58,565 nucleotides of DNA from Pseudomonadota bacterium (GTDB taxonomy: Bacteria; Pseudomonadota; Gammaproteobacteria; Steroidobacterales; Steroidobacteraceae). The DNA lies in assembly GCA_023457495.1 (NCBI GenBank), contig JAEWLQ010000119.1, positions 1-58,565 on the forward strand, written 5' to 3'. The notes beneath the pieces are model-generated. The model had not been told where the DNA came from. It saw only the letters and a list, made by a program, of their open reading frames with translations, and ran no database searches. Every line of letters begins with the position of its first letter. The stretch's first letter is position 1. Shown in pieces: positions 9,100 through 17,631 of the stretch. A program made the translations under genes and the position numbers.

Positions 9100-11823
9100 T
9101 CATCCGGTACTCTGCAGTCCTTCGGCAATGCCCGCGATGCAGGCGAGCAGCGATTCGAACAGGTCGCGGTCCTGGCGACCCGTTTCCCTCCATCGCCTTA
9201 GTAGATCGACCTGCAGCAGGTTGATCGGGTCCACGTAGGGATTGCGCAGTGCGATGGCGCGCTGCAGCGTCGGATCGCGATCCAGCAGCGCCTCGGTCTG
9301 CTTGACCAGGAGTACCTGCTCACGCACCTGCTGGAATTCCTCGCGCAGACGCGCCGCGAAGCGGCCCTGGCCCGCGGGCGCGAGCTCCTCGTAGGCGGCC
9401 GCGATGTCGAGGTCCGCGCGCGCCAGAGACGCTTCGAGATCATCGATCAGCGTGGTGAAGAAGTTCCAGGTGCTGTAGGCGGATTGCGCGGTAGCTAGTC
9501 CGCATTCGTCGATCGCAACCTGCAGGCCGACGCCCGCGCCGTACCACGCCGGCAACATGTGCCGGGACTGCGTCCAGGCGAACACCCATGGGACGGCACG
9601 CAGCGCTTCGAATCCCTCTTTTCCGGGCCGAACCGCGGGGCGCGAGCCGATCTGCATGCGTGTGATCACGTCGAAGGGGGTCACGGCCTGGAACCACGGG
9701 AAGAACTCGCCATCGCCGTGCACCAGCCGCCGGTAATGCTGCCGGCTGACCGCGGCCAGCCGGGCCGCGAAGTGGGCCTGCTCCGCGGTCGGGTTCATTC
9801 CCTGCGAGACGCCGCCCAGGCTGCTGGTGAGCGCGTTGAATGCGCGCTCGAGCGTGCGCATCGCGATGGGCCGCAGGCCATAACCCTGGTTGATGACCTC
9901 GCCCTGCTCCGTGAGCCGCAGCACGCCGTTGATGGTGCCGGTCGGCGCCGTGCGCACCAGCGAGTCGATCCGCGATCCGCCGCGAGCGATGCTGCCGCCG
10001 CGCGCGTGAAAGATGACGTGGCGTTCATTCGCGGCGGCGAGCGCCGCCGACAGATCCGCCTGCGCGCGATACGCGGCGAAACGCGCGGCGCAGATGCCGG
10101 CCTCCTTGTTCGTGTCCGAGTAACCGATCAGCGCGCACTGCGTGCTGCCGCGCGCCTCGAGGTGGCGGCGATACAGCGGATCGCCGAGCAACGTGCGCAT
10201 GACTTCGCCGCAGCGCTCGAGCGATTCGACGGATTCGAACATCGGCGCGATGTCCACGGCGATCTCGCCGCTCGCGCGGTCGTAAGCCTCCGCCCAGCGC
10301 GCGAGCAGCAGCGGCGCGAGCACGTCGTCCGCGCCCTGGGTGCCGCTCACGACGTAGTAGCCGATCGCATCCTTGCCGTAGCGATGCCGTGCCTGGAGGA
10401 TCGCCTCGAACACGCCGAGCGTGCGGCGCCCGAGCGCGTCGAGCTCCACCTTCACGCCGGTGTCGCGCTCGATCGCCTGCACCAGCAGGTCGTGCCGCTC
10501 GGCGGCCGTGCGCGTGAGCCATTGCGGGTCGTCCAGGCCCTGCCCGATCACGCGGTGATGCACCTCGGCCTGCTGGCGCAGGTCGAGTCCGGCGAGATGA
10601 AAGCCGAAAGTCTCCACGCGCCGGATCAGCCGCTGCACGTTGCCCCATCCGGCGTAGAAGCCGCGGTTCGCGCGCAGCGAGGCCGCGATGATCTTGAGAT
10701 CGCGCAGGAACTGCTGCGGACTTTCGTAGCCGTTCGGCCGCTGGTCGTAGGTCAGCCGCAGCCGCTCGCCCACCTGCCCGAGGAACACGCGATACGGCAT
10801 GCGATCGTGGCGCATGGGCGTGATGCCGAGCGCGCCGGGAATGAGCGTGGAATACAGCTCGATTCGCTGGGTGAGCTCGGGCGAGACGGCGCTGCGGCTC
10901 GCGCTCTGCGACAGCAGCTGCGCGAGCGCCTGGCATTCGGTGAAGTAGGCGTTGACGATGACCTGTTGCTGGCGCGCGAGCGTTTGGCGGATGGTCTTGG
11001 CGTGCACGTCCGGGTTGCCGTCCATGTCGCCGCCCACCCACGTACCGAAGCGGATGATGTTCGGTAGTTCGAGCAACTCCGGCGCGACGCCGTACAGCTT
11101 GCCCAGCACGTCGGCGAGCTCGTCGTAGAACTCCGGAACGATGCGATACAGGATCTCGGCGAGATAGAACACCACGTGCTCGCGCTCGTCCGCGACGGTG
11201 AGCCGTTCGCGCGGATGATCCTCGGTCTGCCAGGCGGTCGTGATCTCGGTGCGCACCCGGCTCCAGTTCTGCCGCAGCTCCTGCGGCGCGAGCGTCGGGT
11301 CGAGCCGGTCGAGCAGTAGTTCGGCGATGCGCTGGTTCTTGCGTAACATCGTGCGCCGCGCGCTTTCCGTGGGATGCGCCGTGAAGACCGGCTCGATGCT
11401 GATCCGGCGCAGCAGGTCCAGCACCTGCGGCAGCGTCAGGCCGCGAGCCTTGAGGTCGATCAGCGCGGCTTCGACGCCGCCCGGCTGCGCGCGCTCGCTC
11501 GCTTCGAGAAAGTAGCCGCGGCGCCGCCGGATGCGATGCACCTTCTCGGCGAGATTGACCGCGCGGAACCACATCGAGAATGCCCGCGCCAGGTTGCGCG
11601 CGACCTGCGGCGCGCGTCCGCGCAACTGCACCGAGAGCTCGGCCGCCGCTTCCTTGTCGCCGGAGCGCCGGAGGATCGACAGCCGCCGATCCTTTTCCAC
11701 GAGGTCGAACAGCGTGTCGCCCCCCTGGTCCTTGAGCACGTCGCCAACGAGCGCGCCCAGCACGTGCACATCGTCGCGCAACGCCGAATGCTTGGCCGGA
11801 AACTGGATGTCGTCGCGCCTCAC
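9100..11823 (-). CDS. ppc: Phosphoenolpyruvate carboxylase
   Basis: A 907-residue enzyme, close to the usual bacterial length. It catalyses PEP + bicarbonate to oxaloacetate + phosphate, refilling the TCA cycle. Signature sites are VFTAHPTES with catalytic His150, WVGGDMDGNPDV, GYSDTNKEAG, and the glycine-rich FHARGGSIARGGS loop. The C-terminal RNPYVDPINLLQVDLL and the final GLQSTG correspond to the regulatory aspartate-binding region and conserved tail. The start codon is GTG (11823). It is divergent from the EamA gene with only about 22 bp between starts, so one or both promoters must overlap coding sequence. It is first in a likely operon with DUF962 and the ABC exporter. Confidence 0.96.
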   Translation of the reverse strand: MRRDDIQFPAKHSALRDDVHVLGALVGDVLKDQGGDTLFDLVEKDRRLSILRRSGDKEAAAELSVQLRGRAPQVARNLARAFSMWFRAVNLAEKVHRIRRRRGYFLEASERAQPGGVEAALIDLKARGLTLPQVLDLLRRISIEPVFTAHPTESARRTMLRKNQRIAELLLDRLDPTLAPQELRQNWSRVRTEITTAWQTEDHPRERLTVADEREHVVFYLAEILYRIVPEFYDELADVLGKLYGVAPELLELPNIIRFGTWVGGDMDGNPDVHAKTIRQTLARQQQVIVNAYFTECQALAQLLSQSASRSAVSPELTQRIELYSTLIPGALGITPMRHDRMPYRVFLGQVGERLRLTYDQRPNGYESPQQFLRDLKIIAASLRANRGFYAGWGNVQRLIRRVETFGFHLAGLDLRQQAEVHHRVIGQGLDDPQWLTRTAAERHDLLVQAIERDTGVKVELDALGRRTLGVFEAILQARHRYGKDAIGYYVVSGTQGADDVLAPLLLARWAEAYDRASGEIAVDIAPMFESVESLERCGEVMRTLLGDPLYRRHLEARGSTQCALIGYSDTNKEAGICAARFAAYRAQADLSAALAAANERHVIFHARGGSIARGGSRIDSLVRTAPTGTINGVLRLTEQGEVINQGYGLRPIAMRTLERAFNALTSSLGGVSQGMNPTAEQAHFAARLAAVSRQHYRRLVHGDGEFFPWFQAVTPFDVITRMQIGSRPAVRPGKEGFEALRAVPWVFAWTQSRHMLPAWYGAGVGLQVAIDECGLATAQSAYSTWNFFTTLIDDLEASLARADLDIAAAYEELAPAGQGRFAARLREEFQQVREQVLLVKQTEALLDRDPTLQRAIALRNPYVDPINLLQVDLLRRWRETGRQDRDLFESLLACIAGIAEGLQSTG

Positions 11824-11845
11824 GAAGCGCGCGATTCTACAGGGA

Positions 11846-12829
11846 ATGCCCGACCTCGCGTATCGTCAGGCCCGAGGTAATCGCCATTTGACCGACCCCA
11901 CACGCGACCGGATTGGAATGCTCTTCGTGGCCGCGGCCGCCATGTTGTTCGCCAGCAAGGGCTTGTTCGCCAAGGCGCTGTATCAGCGTGGGGTGGGGTT
12001 CGAACTGCTGGTCACGGTGCGGGCGGTGCTCGCGATGCCGCTGTTCGCGTGGGTGGCGTGGCGCGGCGGGCCGGGCGCGGCCTCCAGTGACGCTCAACCG
12101 CTGCGTGCGCGCGCGGTGTGGGCGGCGGTGATCGCCGGCGCGGTGTGCTACTACGTGGGCGCGCTGGTGGACTTCTGGGCGCTCACCCTGATCGACGCCT
12201 CCATCGAGCGGGTATTGCTCTTCAGCTACCCCGCCCTCGTCGTGCTCATCGATTCCTGCCTGCGGCGGCGCGCGCCGCAGCGCGGCGTCGTCGCGGCCAT
12301 GCTGGTCACGTATGTCGGCATCTTCTTCGCGATGGGCGGCGTCGATTTCGCCGAGCTGCGCGCCAACCTGTTCGGCGCGGCGCTGGTGCTGGTCGCCGCG
12401 CTCACGACGGCTATCTACTTTCTGATCGGCGCGCGCTACACGCACGAGCTCGGCAGCGCGCGCTTCGCGGCCATCGCGATGGGATCGGCGGCGCTGATGC
12501 TGGCGCTGCACTTCGCGCTGTTCCGGCCGGCCGGAGAACCCGCGGCGCTGGACGAGCTCGCCGCATTGGGCACGCCCGACTGGATCCTGCTCACCATTCT
12601 CGCGCTCGCCTGCATGTTCCTGCCGGGATTACTGCAGGCCGAGGGCATGCGCCGCGTCGGCGCGCAGCGCGCGGCCATCGGCAGCACCGTCGGCCCACCG
12701 ACGACCATCGTGCTCGCCGCGCTGTTCTTCGACGAACGACTCACCGCCTGGCAGCTTGCGGGCAGCGCGATGATCGTCGGCAGCGTGATGCTGCTCAGCG
12801 TGAGCAAGACTCCGCCCGCCGGCGACTGA
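11846..12829 (+). CDS. EamA-family (DMT) transporter
   Basis: About 327 residues with ten predicted membrane helices in two EamA repeats. The first starts at RIGMLFVAAAAMLFASKGLFAKALY, the second near RANLFGAALVLVAALTTAIYFLIGA. The pattern RVLLFSYPALVVLI and STVGPPTTIVLAALFFDERLT are typical of drug/metabolite exporters of the inner membrane. The substrate cannot be inferred. The start is uncertain: ATG 11846 is the first in frame after the divergent ppc start; TTG 11888 or ATG 11918 would give a shorter leader that fits the first helix better. The gene converges on the antiporter gene, with 6 bp between stops. Confidence 0.88.
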   Translation: MPDLAYRQARGNRHLTDPTRDRIGMLFVAAAAMLFASKGLFAKALYQRGVGFELLVTVRAVLAMPLFAWVAWRGGPGAASSDAQPLRARAVWAAVIAGAVCYYVGALVDFWALTLIDASIERVLLFSYPALVVLIDSCLRRRAPQRGVVAAMLVTYVGIFFAMGGVDFAELRANLFGAALVLVAALTTAIYFLIGARYTHELGSARFAAIAMGSAALMLALHFALFRPAGEPAALDELAALGTPDWILLTILALACMFLPGLLQAEGMRRVGAQRAAIGSTVGPPTTIVLAALFFDERLTAWQLAGSAMIVGSVMLLSVSKTPPAGD

Positions 12830-12835
12830 CCCGGT

Positions 12836-14809
12836 TCAGCCGGCGAGCAGCACGGCCTCGGCGTGCTCCAGCTGCTCGGGCGTGCCGTAGATCACCACCA
12901 CGTCGCCATCCTCGAACGCCGTGTCGCCCGTGGGCTCGCGACCGAGGATGCCTTGGCGCCGGATGCCGGTGAACGCAACCGCCGCGCCCGCGTTGCGGGC
13001 GTCGTCGACGCATTTGCCGATGCACCAGGAACCGGGCGGCAGCACCACCGAGCGCACCTGCTCGGCAAATTCCGCGTCGTTCTCCGAGCCGTCGCCGCGC
13101 GCGATGACGTTACGCAGCATCTCGTAACGATTGCCGCGCAGCTCGGCGACCGAACGCATGACGACCGGCGCCGGCACCCGCAGCGACATCAACACGTGCG
13201 AGGCGAGCATGAGGCTGGCCTCGAACGCCTCGGGCACGACCTCGGTGGCGCCCGCGGCCTTGAGCTCTTGCAGCCGCGAATCGTCCGGCGTGCGCACCAG
13301 CACCGGCACGTCGGCCCGCAGACGGCGCAGCGCGCGCAGGATGCCGAGCGAGGTGCGCGTATCGGAGAACGAGATCACCACGGCGTTGGCATTCGCGAGA
13401 CCACACTCCTCGAGCACCTGCTCGTCCGCGGAGTCGCCGTAGACGACGGGCTGGCCCATCTGCCGCGCGGCGCGCACGCGCACGGCGTCGAGATCGATCG
13501 CGATGTATTCGAATCCCTGGCTTTCGAGCACGCGCGCCACGTTCTGCCCCACGCGGCCGAAGCCGCACAGGATCACGTGCTCGCGCTTGGCGACGGCCAG
13601 CGTCGCGGCGTCCTCACGTTCGATCGCGGTCTTCGGCGGTCCGCGTTCCGCGAGCAACAGGCGCGCGACGCGTTTGTTGTTCGCGAGCACGACGGGCGCG
13701 AGCACCATGCCGAGCACGATCGCGACCAGCAGCGGCTGCGCGATCGCCGGGTCGAGCGCGCGGTTCTGCATCATCAGCGTGATCAACGCGATGCCGAACT
13801 CGCCACACACCGCGAGCGTGATGCCGGTGCGGAGGGCCTTGAAGTTGGAATCGACAAACAGCCGCGTCGCCAGCGCCGCGACCGTGGCCTTCACGATCAG
13901 GATGGCCGCCAGCAGCGCGGCGATGAGGCCGAACTCGCGCCACAGCGCGTCGAAGTCGAGCAGCATGCCGACCGAGATGAAGAACAGGCCGAGCAGGATG
14001 TCGCGGAAGGGTCGGATCACACTTTCGACCTGGTGACTGTATTCGGTCTCGGCCAGCATCATTCCCGCAAGGAAAGCGCCGAGGGCCATCGACAGTCCCG
14101 CCAGGTGCGAGGCCCAGGCCGACGCCAGCGCGACCAGCAATACCGCCAGCGTGAACAGCTCGCGCAGCCGGCTGTTGGCGATCACGTACAGCAGCGGGCG
14201 CAGCAGCCAACGTCCCGCGGCCAGCACGACCAGCACGGCAGCGGTGCCCGCCATCACCAGGCTCACCGCGGTCTTCATGCTGAATTCCCCGGCGCCCGGC
14301 GCAAGCGCGGCGGCGAGCGCCAGGAACGGGACGACCGCGATGTCCTGGAACAAGACGACGCTGAAGGCCAACCGGCCATGCGTGCGGTTGAGCTCCGCGC
14401 GCTCGGCGAGCTGTTGCACGATGAGCACCGTGGAGCTCATCGCGACCGCACCGCCGATGACGATGCTCGGCGCCCAATCGAGGCCGAACAGGCGTGCGAT
14501 CAGCGCCACGGCGCCGGCGGTGCCGGCGACCTGCAACGTGCCGAGGCCGAACACTTCGCGGCGCAGCGCCACCATGCGCGGCCAGGAGAACTCGAGCCCC
14601 AGCGTGAACAGCAGGAAGACCACGCCGAGCTCCGCCAGCAGGTGCGTGGTGTCGGATTCCGGAAACACGCGCAGCGCGTACGGGCCCAGCGCGAGACCGA
14701 CCGTCACGTACCCCAGGATCGAAGGAAGACCCAACCGCCGCGCCAGGGTGACGACGAAAACCGAGGCGGCCAGCAGGACAATGATCAGCGGCAGCGGCGA
14801 AGCGGTCAT
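12836..14809 (-). CDS. CPA2-family monovalent cation:proton antiporter with RCK domains (KefB/YbaL type)
   Basis: A 657-residue membrane protein. The N-terminal 380 residues hold about twelve helices with SILGYVTVGLALGP, LGVVFLLFTLGLEFS and LFQDIAVVPFLALA, all typical of CPA2 exchangers. The next part is a TrkA-N/RCK nucleotide-binding domain starting HVILCGFGRVGQNVARVLESQG, followed by a TrkA-C segment with the GEPTGDTAFEDGDVVVIYG pattern near the end. It likely exchanges potassium or sodium for protons under control of a bound nucleotide or glutathione adduct. No KefG/KefF-type partner is adjacent. It is probably a single-gene unit; a degenerate palindromic repeat lies just upstream of its start. 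Confidence 0.9.
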   Translation of the reverse strand: MTASPLPLIIVLLAASVFVVTLARRLGLPSILGYVTVGLALGPYALRVFPESDTTHLLAELGVVFLLFTLGLEFSWPRMVALRREVFGLGTLQVAGTAGAVALIARLFGLDWAPSIVIGGAVAMSSTVLIVQQLAERAELNRTHGRLAFSVVLFQDIAVVPFLALAAALAPGAGEFSMKTAVSLVMAGTAAVLVVLAAGRWLLRPLLYVIANSRLRELFTLAVLLVALASAWASHLAGLSMALGAFLAGMMLAETEYSHQVESVIRPFRDILLGLFFISVGMLLDFDALWREFGLIAALLAAILIVKATVAALATRLFVDSNFKALRTGITLAVCGEFGIALITLMMQNRALDPAIAQPLLVAIVLGMVLAPVVLANNKRVARLLLAERGPPKTAIEREDAATLAVAKREHVILCGFGRVGQNVARVLESQGFEYIAIDLDAVRVRAARQMGQPVVYGDSADEQVLEECGLANANAVVISFSDTRTSLGILRALRRLRADVPVLVRTPDDSRLQELKAAGATEVVPEAFEASLMLASHVLMSLRVPAPVVMRSVAELRGNRYEMLRNVIARGDGSENDAEFAEQVRSVVLPPGSWCIGKCVDDARNAGAAVAFTGIRRQGILGREPTGDTAFEDGDVVVIYGTPEQLEHAEAVLLAG

Positions 14810-14826
14810 TCGCCCCGGAAGTTAGC

Positions 14827-14860
14827 ATGGGGTCAGACCCCATTTCCTAGCTAAAGGGGG
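14827..14860. repeat. Degenerate palindromic (REP-like) repeat
   Basis: Between two minus-strand genes lies a small palindrome, TGGGGTCAGACCCCA, followed by TTTCCTAGCTAAAGGGGG. The TTTCCTAGC core and the flanking G/C runs resemble the 36-bp repeat seen three more times as pairs or halves in this window (38913, 39887, 47771-47859). A second GGCCTGACCCCG remnant sits at the 3' end of the next gene (about 14892). It may act as a processed hairpin or terminator. No RAYT transposase gene is visible here. Confidence 0.55.
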
Positions 14861-14884
14861 CCGGACCTCAATCCTGGAATCCGC

Positions 14885-15367
14885 TCAGACGTGGCCTGAC
14901 CCCGCTCGATTGAACATGCCTGGCCGGTAGTCGCCAGCCGGCGTGCGAAAGCCGATGTTCAACCGGTTCCAGCCGTTGATCGCGATGATGGCCAGCGTCA
15001 GGCGGGTCAGCTCCGCGTCGTTGAACTGCGCGTGCGCCTGCTCGTAAGCCGCATCCGGGGCATGTCCCTCCGTGATCAGCGTCAGGGCCTCGGTCCAGGC
15101 CAGCGCCGCGCGTTCGCGCTCGGTATACAGCTGCCCGGCCTCGCGCCATGCGTCGAGAAGATAGAGGCGCTGCTCGGTTTCGCCGGCGGCGCGCGCATCC
15201 TTGGAGTGCATGTCCAGGCAGTAGGCACAGCCGTTGAGCTGCGAAGCCCGCATCTTCACGAGTTCGAGCAAGGGGTGCTCGAGGCCGGATTCGTTGACGA
15301 CCTTCTGCAGGGCGAACAGGGCCTGCCCCACCTGAGGCGCGGCTTTCAGCCAGTCGAGACGTTCCAT
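14885..15367 (-). CDS. Carboxymuconolactone decarboxylase / AhpD-like protein, ECF41 partner
   Basis: A 160-residue alkylhydroperoxidase-fold protein. It has the AhpD-type active site: Glu in LELVKMRASQ, then Cys47-x-x-Cys50 and His54 in CAYCLDMHSKDA. Such proteins are usually thiol-dependent peroxidases or related redox enzymes; the substrate is unknown. It sits directly downstream of an ECF41-type sigma gene and is preceded by a TGTCACA-N16-CGTC promoter, so it is the expected COE (carboxymuconolactone decarboxylase, oxidoreductase, epimerase) target of that sigma factor. A GGAG ribosome site precedes the ATG. The last residues (AGSGHV) overlap a GGGGTCAGGCCAC remnant of the palindromic repeat, so the C-terminus may have been altered by it. 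Confidence 0.88.
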   Translation of the reverse strand: MERLDWLKAAPQVGQALFALQKVVNESGLEHPLLELVKMRASQLNGCAYCLDMHSKDARAAGETEQRLYLLDAWREAGQLYTERERAALAWTEALTLITEGHAPDAAYEQAHAQFNDAELTRLTLAIIAINGWNRLNIGFRTPAGDYRPGMFNRAGSGHV

Positions 15368-15397
15368 GGTGACTCCTTTCGTTTCGATGACGCTGAA

Positions 15398-15424
15398 GAC
15401 GTCCGGCGCCGCCGGGCTGTGACA
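15398..15424 (-). promoter_or_regulatory. ECF41-type promoter of the AhpD-like gene
   Basis: On the minus strand TGTCACA (15424-15418) and CGTC (15401-15398) are separated by 16 nt, 30 nt before the ATG at 15367. These are the -35 and -10 elements I recall being reported for ECF41 sigma factors. The same pair lies before the sigma gene itself. Seen directly; use by this sigma factor is inference. Confidence 0.75.
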
Positions 15425-15437
15425 GCCTCGGTGAAGT

Positions 15438-16310
15438 TCAGCGCGTGGGGCCGGGCACGAAGGCCCGCAGCTTGTCGGGATTCAGGATGCTGTACACGCC
15501 GAGGATGCGCTGACCGTCCGTGCGTATGCTGATCACGGAAATCAGCCGGCCGTTGAACAGCGCGGCGATGCCTGCTTCTCCGTTGATCACGATGTCGCGG
15601 AATTCCATCTGCCCGAGGTAGCGGTGAAACACCCCCGTTGCGAACCGGGCCACGTGTTGCGCGCCGATGATGACTTTCTTGGCGGCCTTGGTCTTGCCGC
15701 CGCCGTCGGAGGTCCAGGTGGCATCGCTCGCCAGGACCTGGATCAACGACCCGGGATCCTGCGCCTGGACGGCCGCGACCAGCCGGTGCAGCAGTTTCGT
15801 GCGGGCTTCGTTGCTCACCTGCACGCGCGGCTGATCCGCGCGCACGCGCTTGCGCGCGCGGGTGACGATCTGCCGGCAGGCCACCTCGCTCTTGCCGAGG
15901 ATCTCCGCGATGGCGCCATAGTCCGAGTCGAACAGGTCGTGCAGCAGGAAGGCCGCACGTTCTTCCGGCGCGAGCCGCTCGAGCACGGCGAGGAATGCCA
16001 CCGAGAGGTCCGAGGCGAGTTCCGCGGCGCGATCCGCCGGCGGCGCGGTGTCCAGCGTCAGCGGCTCCGGCAGCCAGGGACCGACGTAGGTTTCCCGTTC
16101 GGTGCGCAACTGGCGCAGGCGATCGATGCACAGCCGCGTCGTCGCGGTGACCAGCCAGGCCTCCGGCGCGCGGATGTCGTGGCCCGCGCGATCCCAACGC
16201 AGCCAGGCCTCCTGCACGATGTCCTCCGCCTCCGCACGCGAGCCCAGCATGCGGTAGGCGATGCCGTACAGGCGTCCGCGGTGCTGCTCGAAGGTTTCGG
16301 TGCTTTCCAT
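15438..16310 (-). CDS. ECF41-type RNA polymerase sigma factor (SigJ-like, with SnoaL-like C-terminal domain)
   Basis: A 290-residue sigma factor. Region 2 (about 8-72) has YRMLGSRAEAEDIVQEAWLRW; region 4 (about 105-158) has RLAPEERAAFLLHDLF and EVACRQIVTRARKRV. The linker carries WLPEPL. A long C-terminal SnoaL/NTF2-like extension (about 170-285) contains DGGGK at 202-206, the motif described for ECF41 proteins, where the extension acts as a built-in regulator instead of an anti-sigma protein. An AhpD-like COE gene lies immediately downstream, the classical ECF41 arrangement. Its own promoter-like TGTCACA/CGTC lies so close to the ATG (8 nt) that the transcript could be nearly leaderless. The inducing signal is unknown. 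Confidence 0.92.
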   Translation of the reverse strand: MESTETFEQHRGRLYGIAYRMLGSRAEAEDIVQEAWLRWDRAGHDIRAPEAWLVTATTRLCIDRLRQLRTERETYVGPWLPEPLTLDTAPPADRAAELASDLSVAFLAVLERLAPEERAAFLLHDLFDSDYGAIAEILGKSEVACRQIVTRARKRVRADQPRVQVSNEARTKLLHRLVAAVQAQDPGSLIQVLASDATWTSDGGGKTKAAKKVIIGAQHVARFATGVFHRYLGQMEFRDIVINGEAGIAALFNGRLISVISIRTDGQRILGVYSILNPDKLRAFVPGPTR

Positions 16311-16318
16311 CCCACTCA

Positions 16319-16344
16319 GACGATTGGCGCGGATGGTTGTGACA
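16319..16344 (-). promoter_or_regulatory. ECF41-type autoregulatory promoter of the sigma gene
   Basis: On the minus strand TGTCACA (16344-16338) and CGTC (16322-16319) are 15 nt apart, 8 nt upstream of the ATG at 16310. The motif matches the one before the AhpD-like gene, supporting autoregulation. If CGTC is the -10, transcription would start at or very near the start codon, implying a leaderless or nearly leaderless mRNA. Confidence 0.7.
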
Positions 16345-16364
16345 GCGGCGGTGCCCCGCCCGCC

Positions 16365-16721
16365 CTAGGAGAGGAAAACGGTGGTGTCGTAACGATCGAA
16401 GTTCTGTAGCGCGCGCCGGTAGGAGTTGTGGACCATGCGCTCGGCTATCTTGTCCGCGCGAGGGGACAGCAGCATGCGCAGCACGACGTCGTCGGCCGGG
16501 CGCGCCTTGTCGTCGCCGAGGTACTGCTCGATGAGCTTGGTCACCCGGGCGGCCATTTCATTCGTGAACCGCAGCCGGGCGCCGTCATGAACCGAATCCA
16601 GCGCCGGACCGTAGGTGGCGCGGGCTTCGGTGGTGAGCTCGCAGAGAAAACTCGCCATGAGCCTTGCCTTGTCCGCCAACCCCATCTCGCTGAAATAGGT
16701 GATTTCGGACTGCAGGTTCAT
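16365..16721 (-). CDS. Hypothetical protein at the end of the Agl/Glt-like operon
   Basis: A 118-residue soluble, mostly helical protein without signal peptide, Cys motif or recognisable domain. It begins MNLQSEITYFSEMGLADKAR and has many charged residues. I do not recognise the family. It lies 10 bp after the AgmX-like gene on the same strand and has the same codon style, so it is probably the last gene of the operon. A cytosolic accessory or regulator of the TolQR-like motor is possible but unsupported by motifs. Confidence 0.65.
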   Translation of the reverse strand: MNLQSEITYFSEMGLADKARLMASFLCELTTEARATYGPALDSVHDGARLRFTNEMAARVTKLIEQYLGDDKARPADDVVLRMLLSPRADKIAERMVHNSYRRALQNFDRYDTTVFLS

Positions 16722-16731
16722 GGCGGTGCGC

Positions 16732-17631
16732 TCAGGCGGCCGGGAAGAAGTCGATCGGCTTGCTGACGGTCAGTGGCTCGACGTCGGCGGCCTTGAAGCG
16801 GATCTGGCGCACGCGCGCCACGATCTTCTTCTCGAGCTCCGGATCGTTGAGCTCGCTCGACACCACGCGGCACATCGTGATCTCGCCCGTCGGCGCGATG
16901 GTGAATTCCAGCACCACCTTGCCCGCGAGCTCCGGCTGCTCACGCAGCGCGCGGCCATAGAGCGCATACAGCGCGCCCTTGTTGCGATCGAACACGATCT
17001 CGACTTCCTCGCGCGCGCGCGAGCCCTTGCCGCTCGTACCCGTGCGTTGCACGCGTCCGCCAGCGCTCGGATCGAGACCCTGCCCATGCGAGACCTGCGT
17101 CGATGTGTGCGTGCCGATGGCGCCGGCGCCACCGCCGAAACCACGCGCCATGTTCGAGGTGTTGATGCCCCCCGAGGTGCGCCCCGCGGCCGAGGTGATG
17201 AGATTGCGCTCCGAGCGCGCATCCTCCACCGGCGTCTTCATCTGCGGATCCTGCAGGTCGAGATTCTGGTCGCGCAGATCGGCGAGTTCGTCGGCGAGCG
17301 CGAGCATGCCCTGGTTGCGCACGTTCGGCTTCGGCTTTTCGACCGGCTTCTGCTGCTCCGGCTTCGGCTTGTCGGGTTCCGGCTGCTTCTCCGGCTCCGG
17401 CGGCGGAGGCGGCGGCGGCTTCTCGACGATGAGCTGCACTTCGCGCTTGGGCAGATCTTCGGCCGTGTATTTCGGACGCTCGGGCTGCGGCAGCAGCCAG
17501 ATGATGATGGCCAGCACCGTCGCGAGCAGGATCATCACGCGCAGGAGCTTCAGGAACTTGCGTTCGTTCTCCTCCTCGCGCGACCACGGGAGCTCGAAAC
17601 TGCGGAAGAAAGGCGCCAGGCCGAGGTTCAT
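16732..17631 (-). CDS. AgmX/PglI C-terminal domain protein (TonB/TolA-like)
   Basis: A 299-residue protein anchored by one N-terminal membrane helix (VMILLATVLAIIIWLLP, about 30-47), then a Pro/Glu/Lys-rich periplasmic stretch (PPPPPPPEPEKQPEPDKP region), a Gly-rich linker, and a C-terminal domain (about 205-299) like the AgmX/PglI C-terminal domain. That domain is TonB-like: it has VVLEFTIAPTGEITMCRVVSS and KIVARVRQIRF. AgmX (GltJ) is part of the Myxococcus gliding machine. By analogy it should couple the TolQR motor to periplasmic partners. The start overlaps the TolR stop by 4 bp. Confidence 0.85.
   Translation of the reverse strand: MNLGLAPFFRSFELPWSREEENERKFLKLLRVMILLATVLAIIIWLLPQPERPKYTAEDLPKREVQLIVEKPPPPPPPEPEKQPEPDKPKPEQQKPVEKPKPNVRNQGMLALADELADLRDQNLDLQDPQMKTPVEDARSERNLITSAAGRTSGGINTSNMARGFGGGAGAIGTHTSTQVSHGQGLDPSAGGRVQRTGTSGKGSRAREEVEIVFDRNKGALYALYGRALREQPELAGKVVLEFTIAPTGEITMCRVVSSELNDPELEKKIVARVRQIRFKAADVEPLTVSKPIDFFPAA

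Noticed and set aside
12863..14854. 663-codon plus-strand frame opposite the antiporter
   Set aside because: Low-complexity Arg/His/Gln-rich translation; the antiporter on the minus strand is unmistakable.
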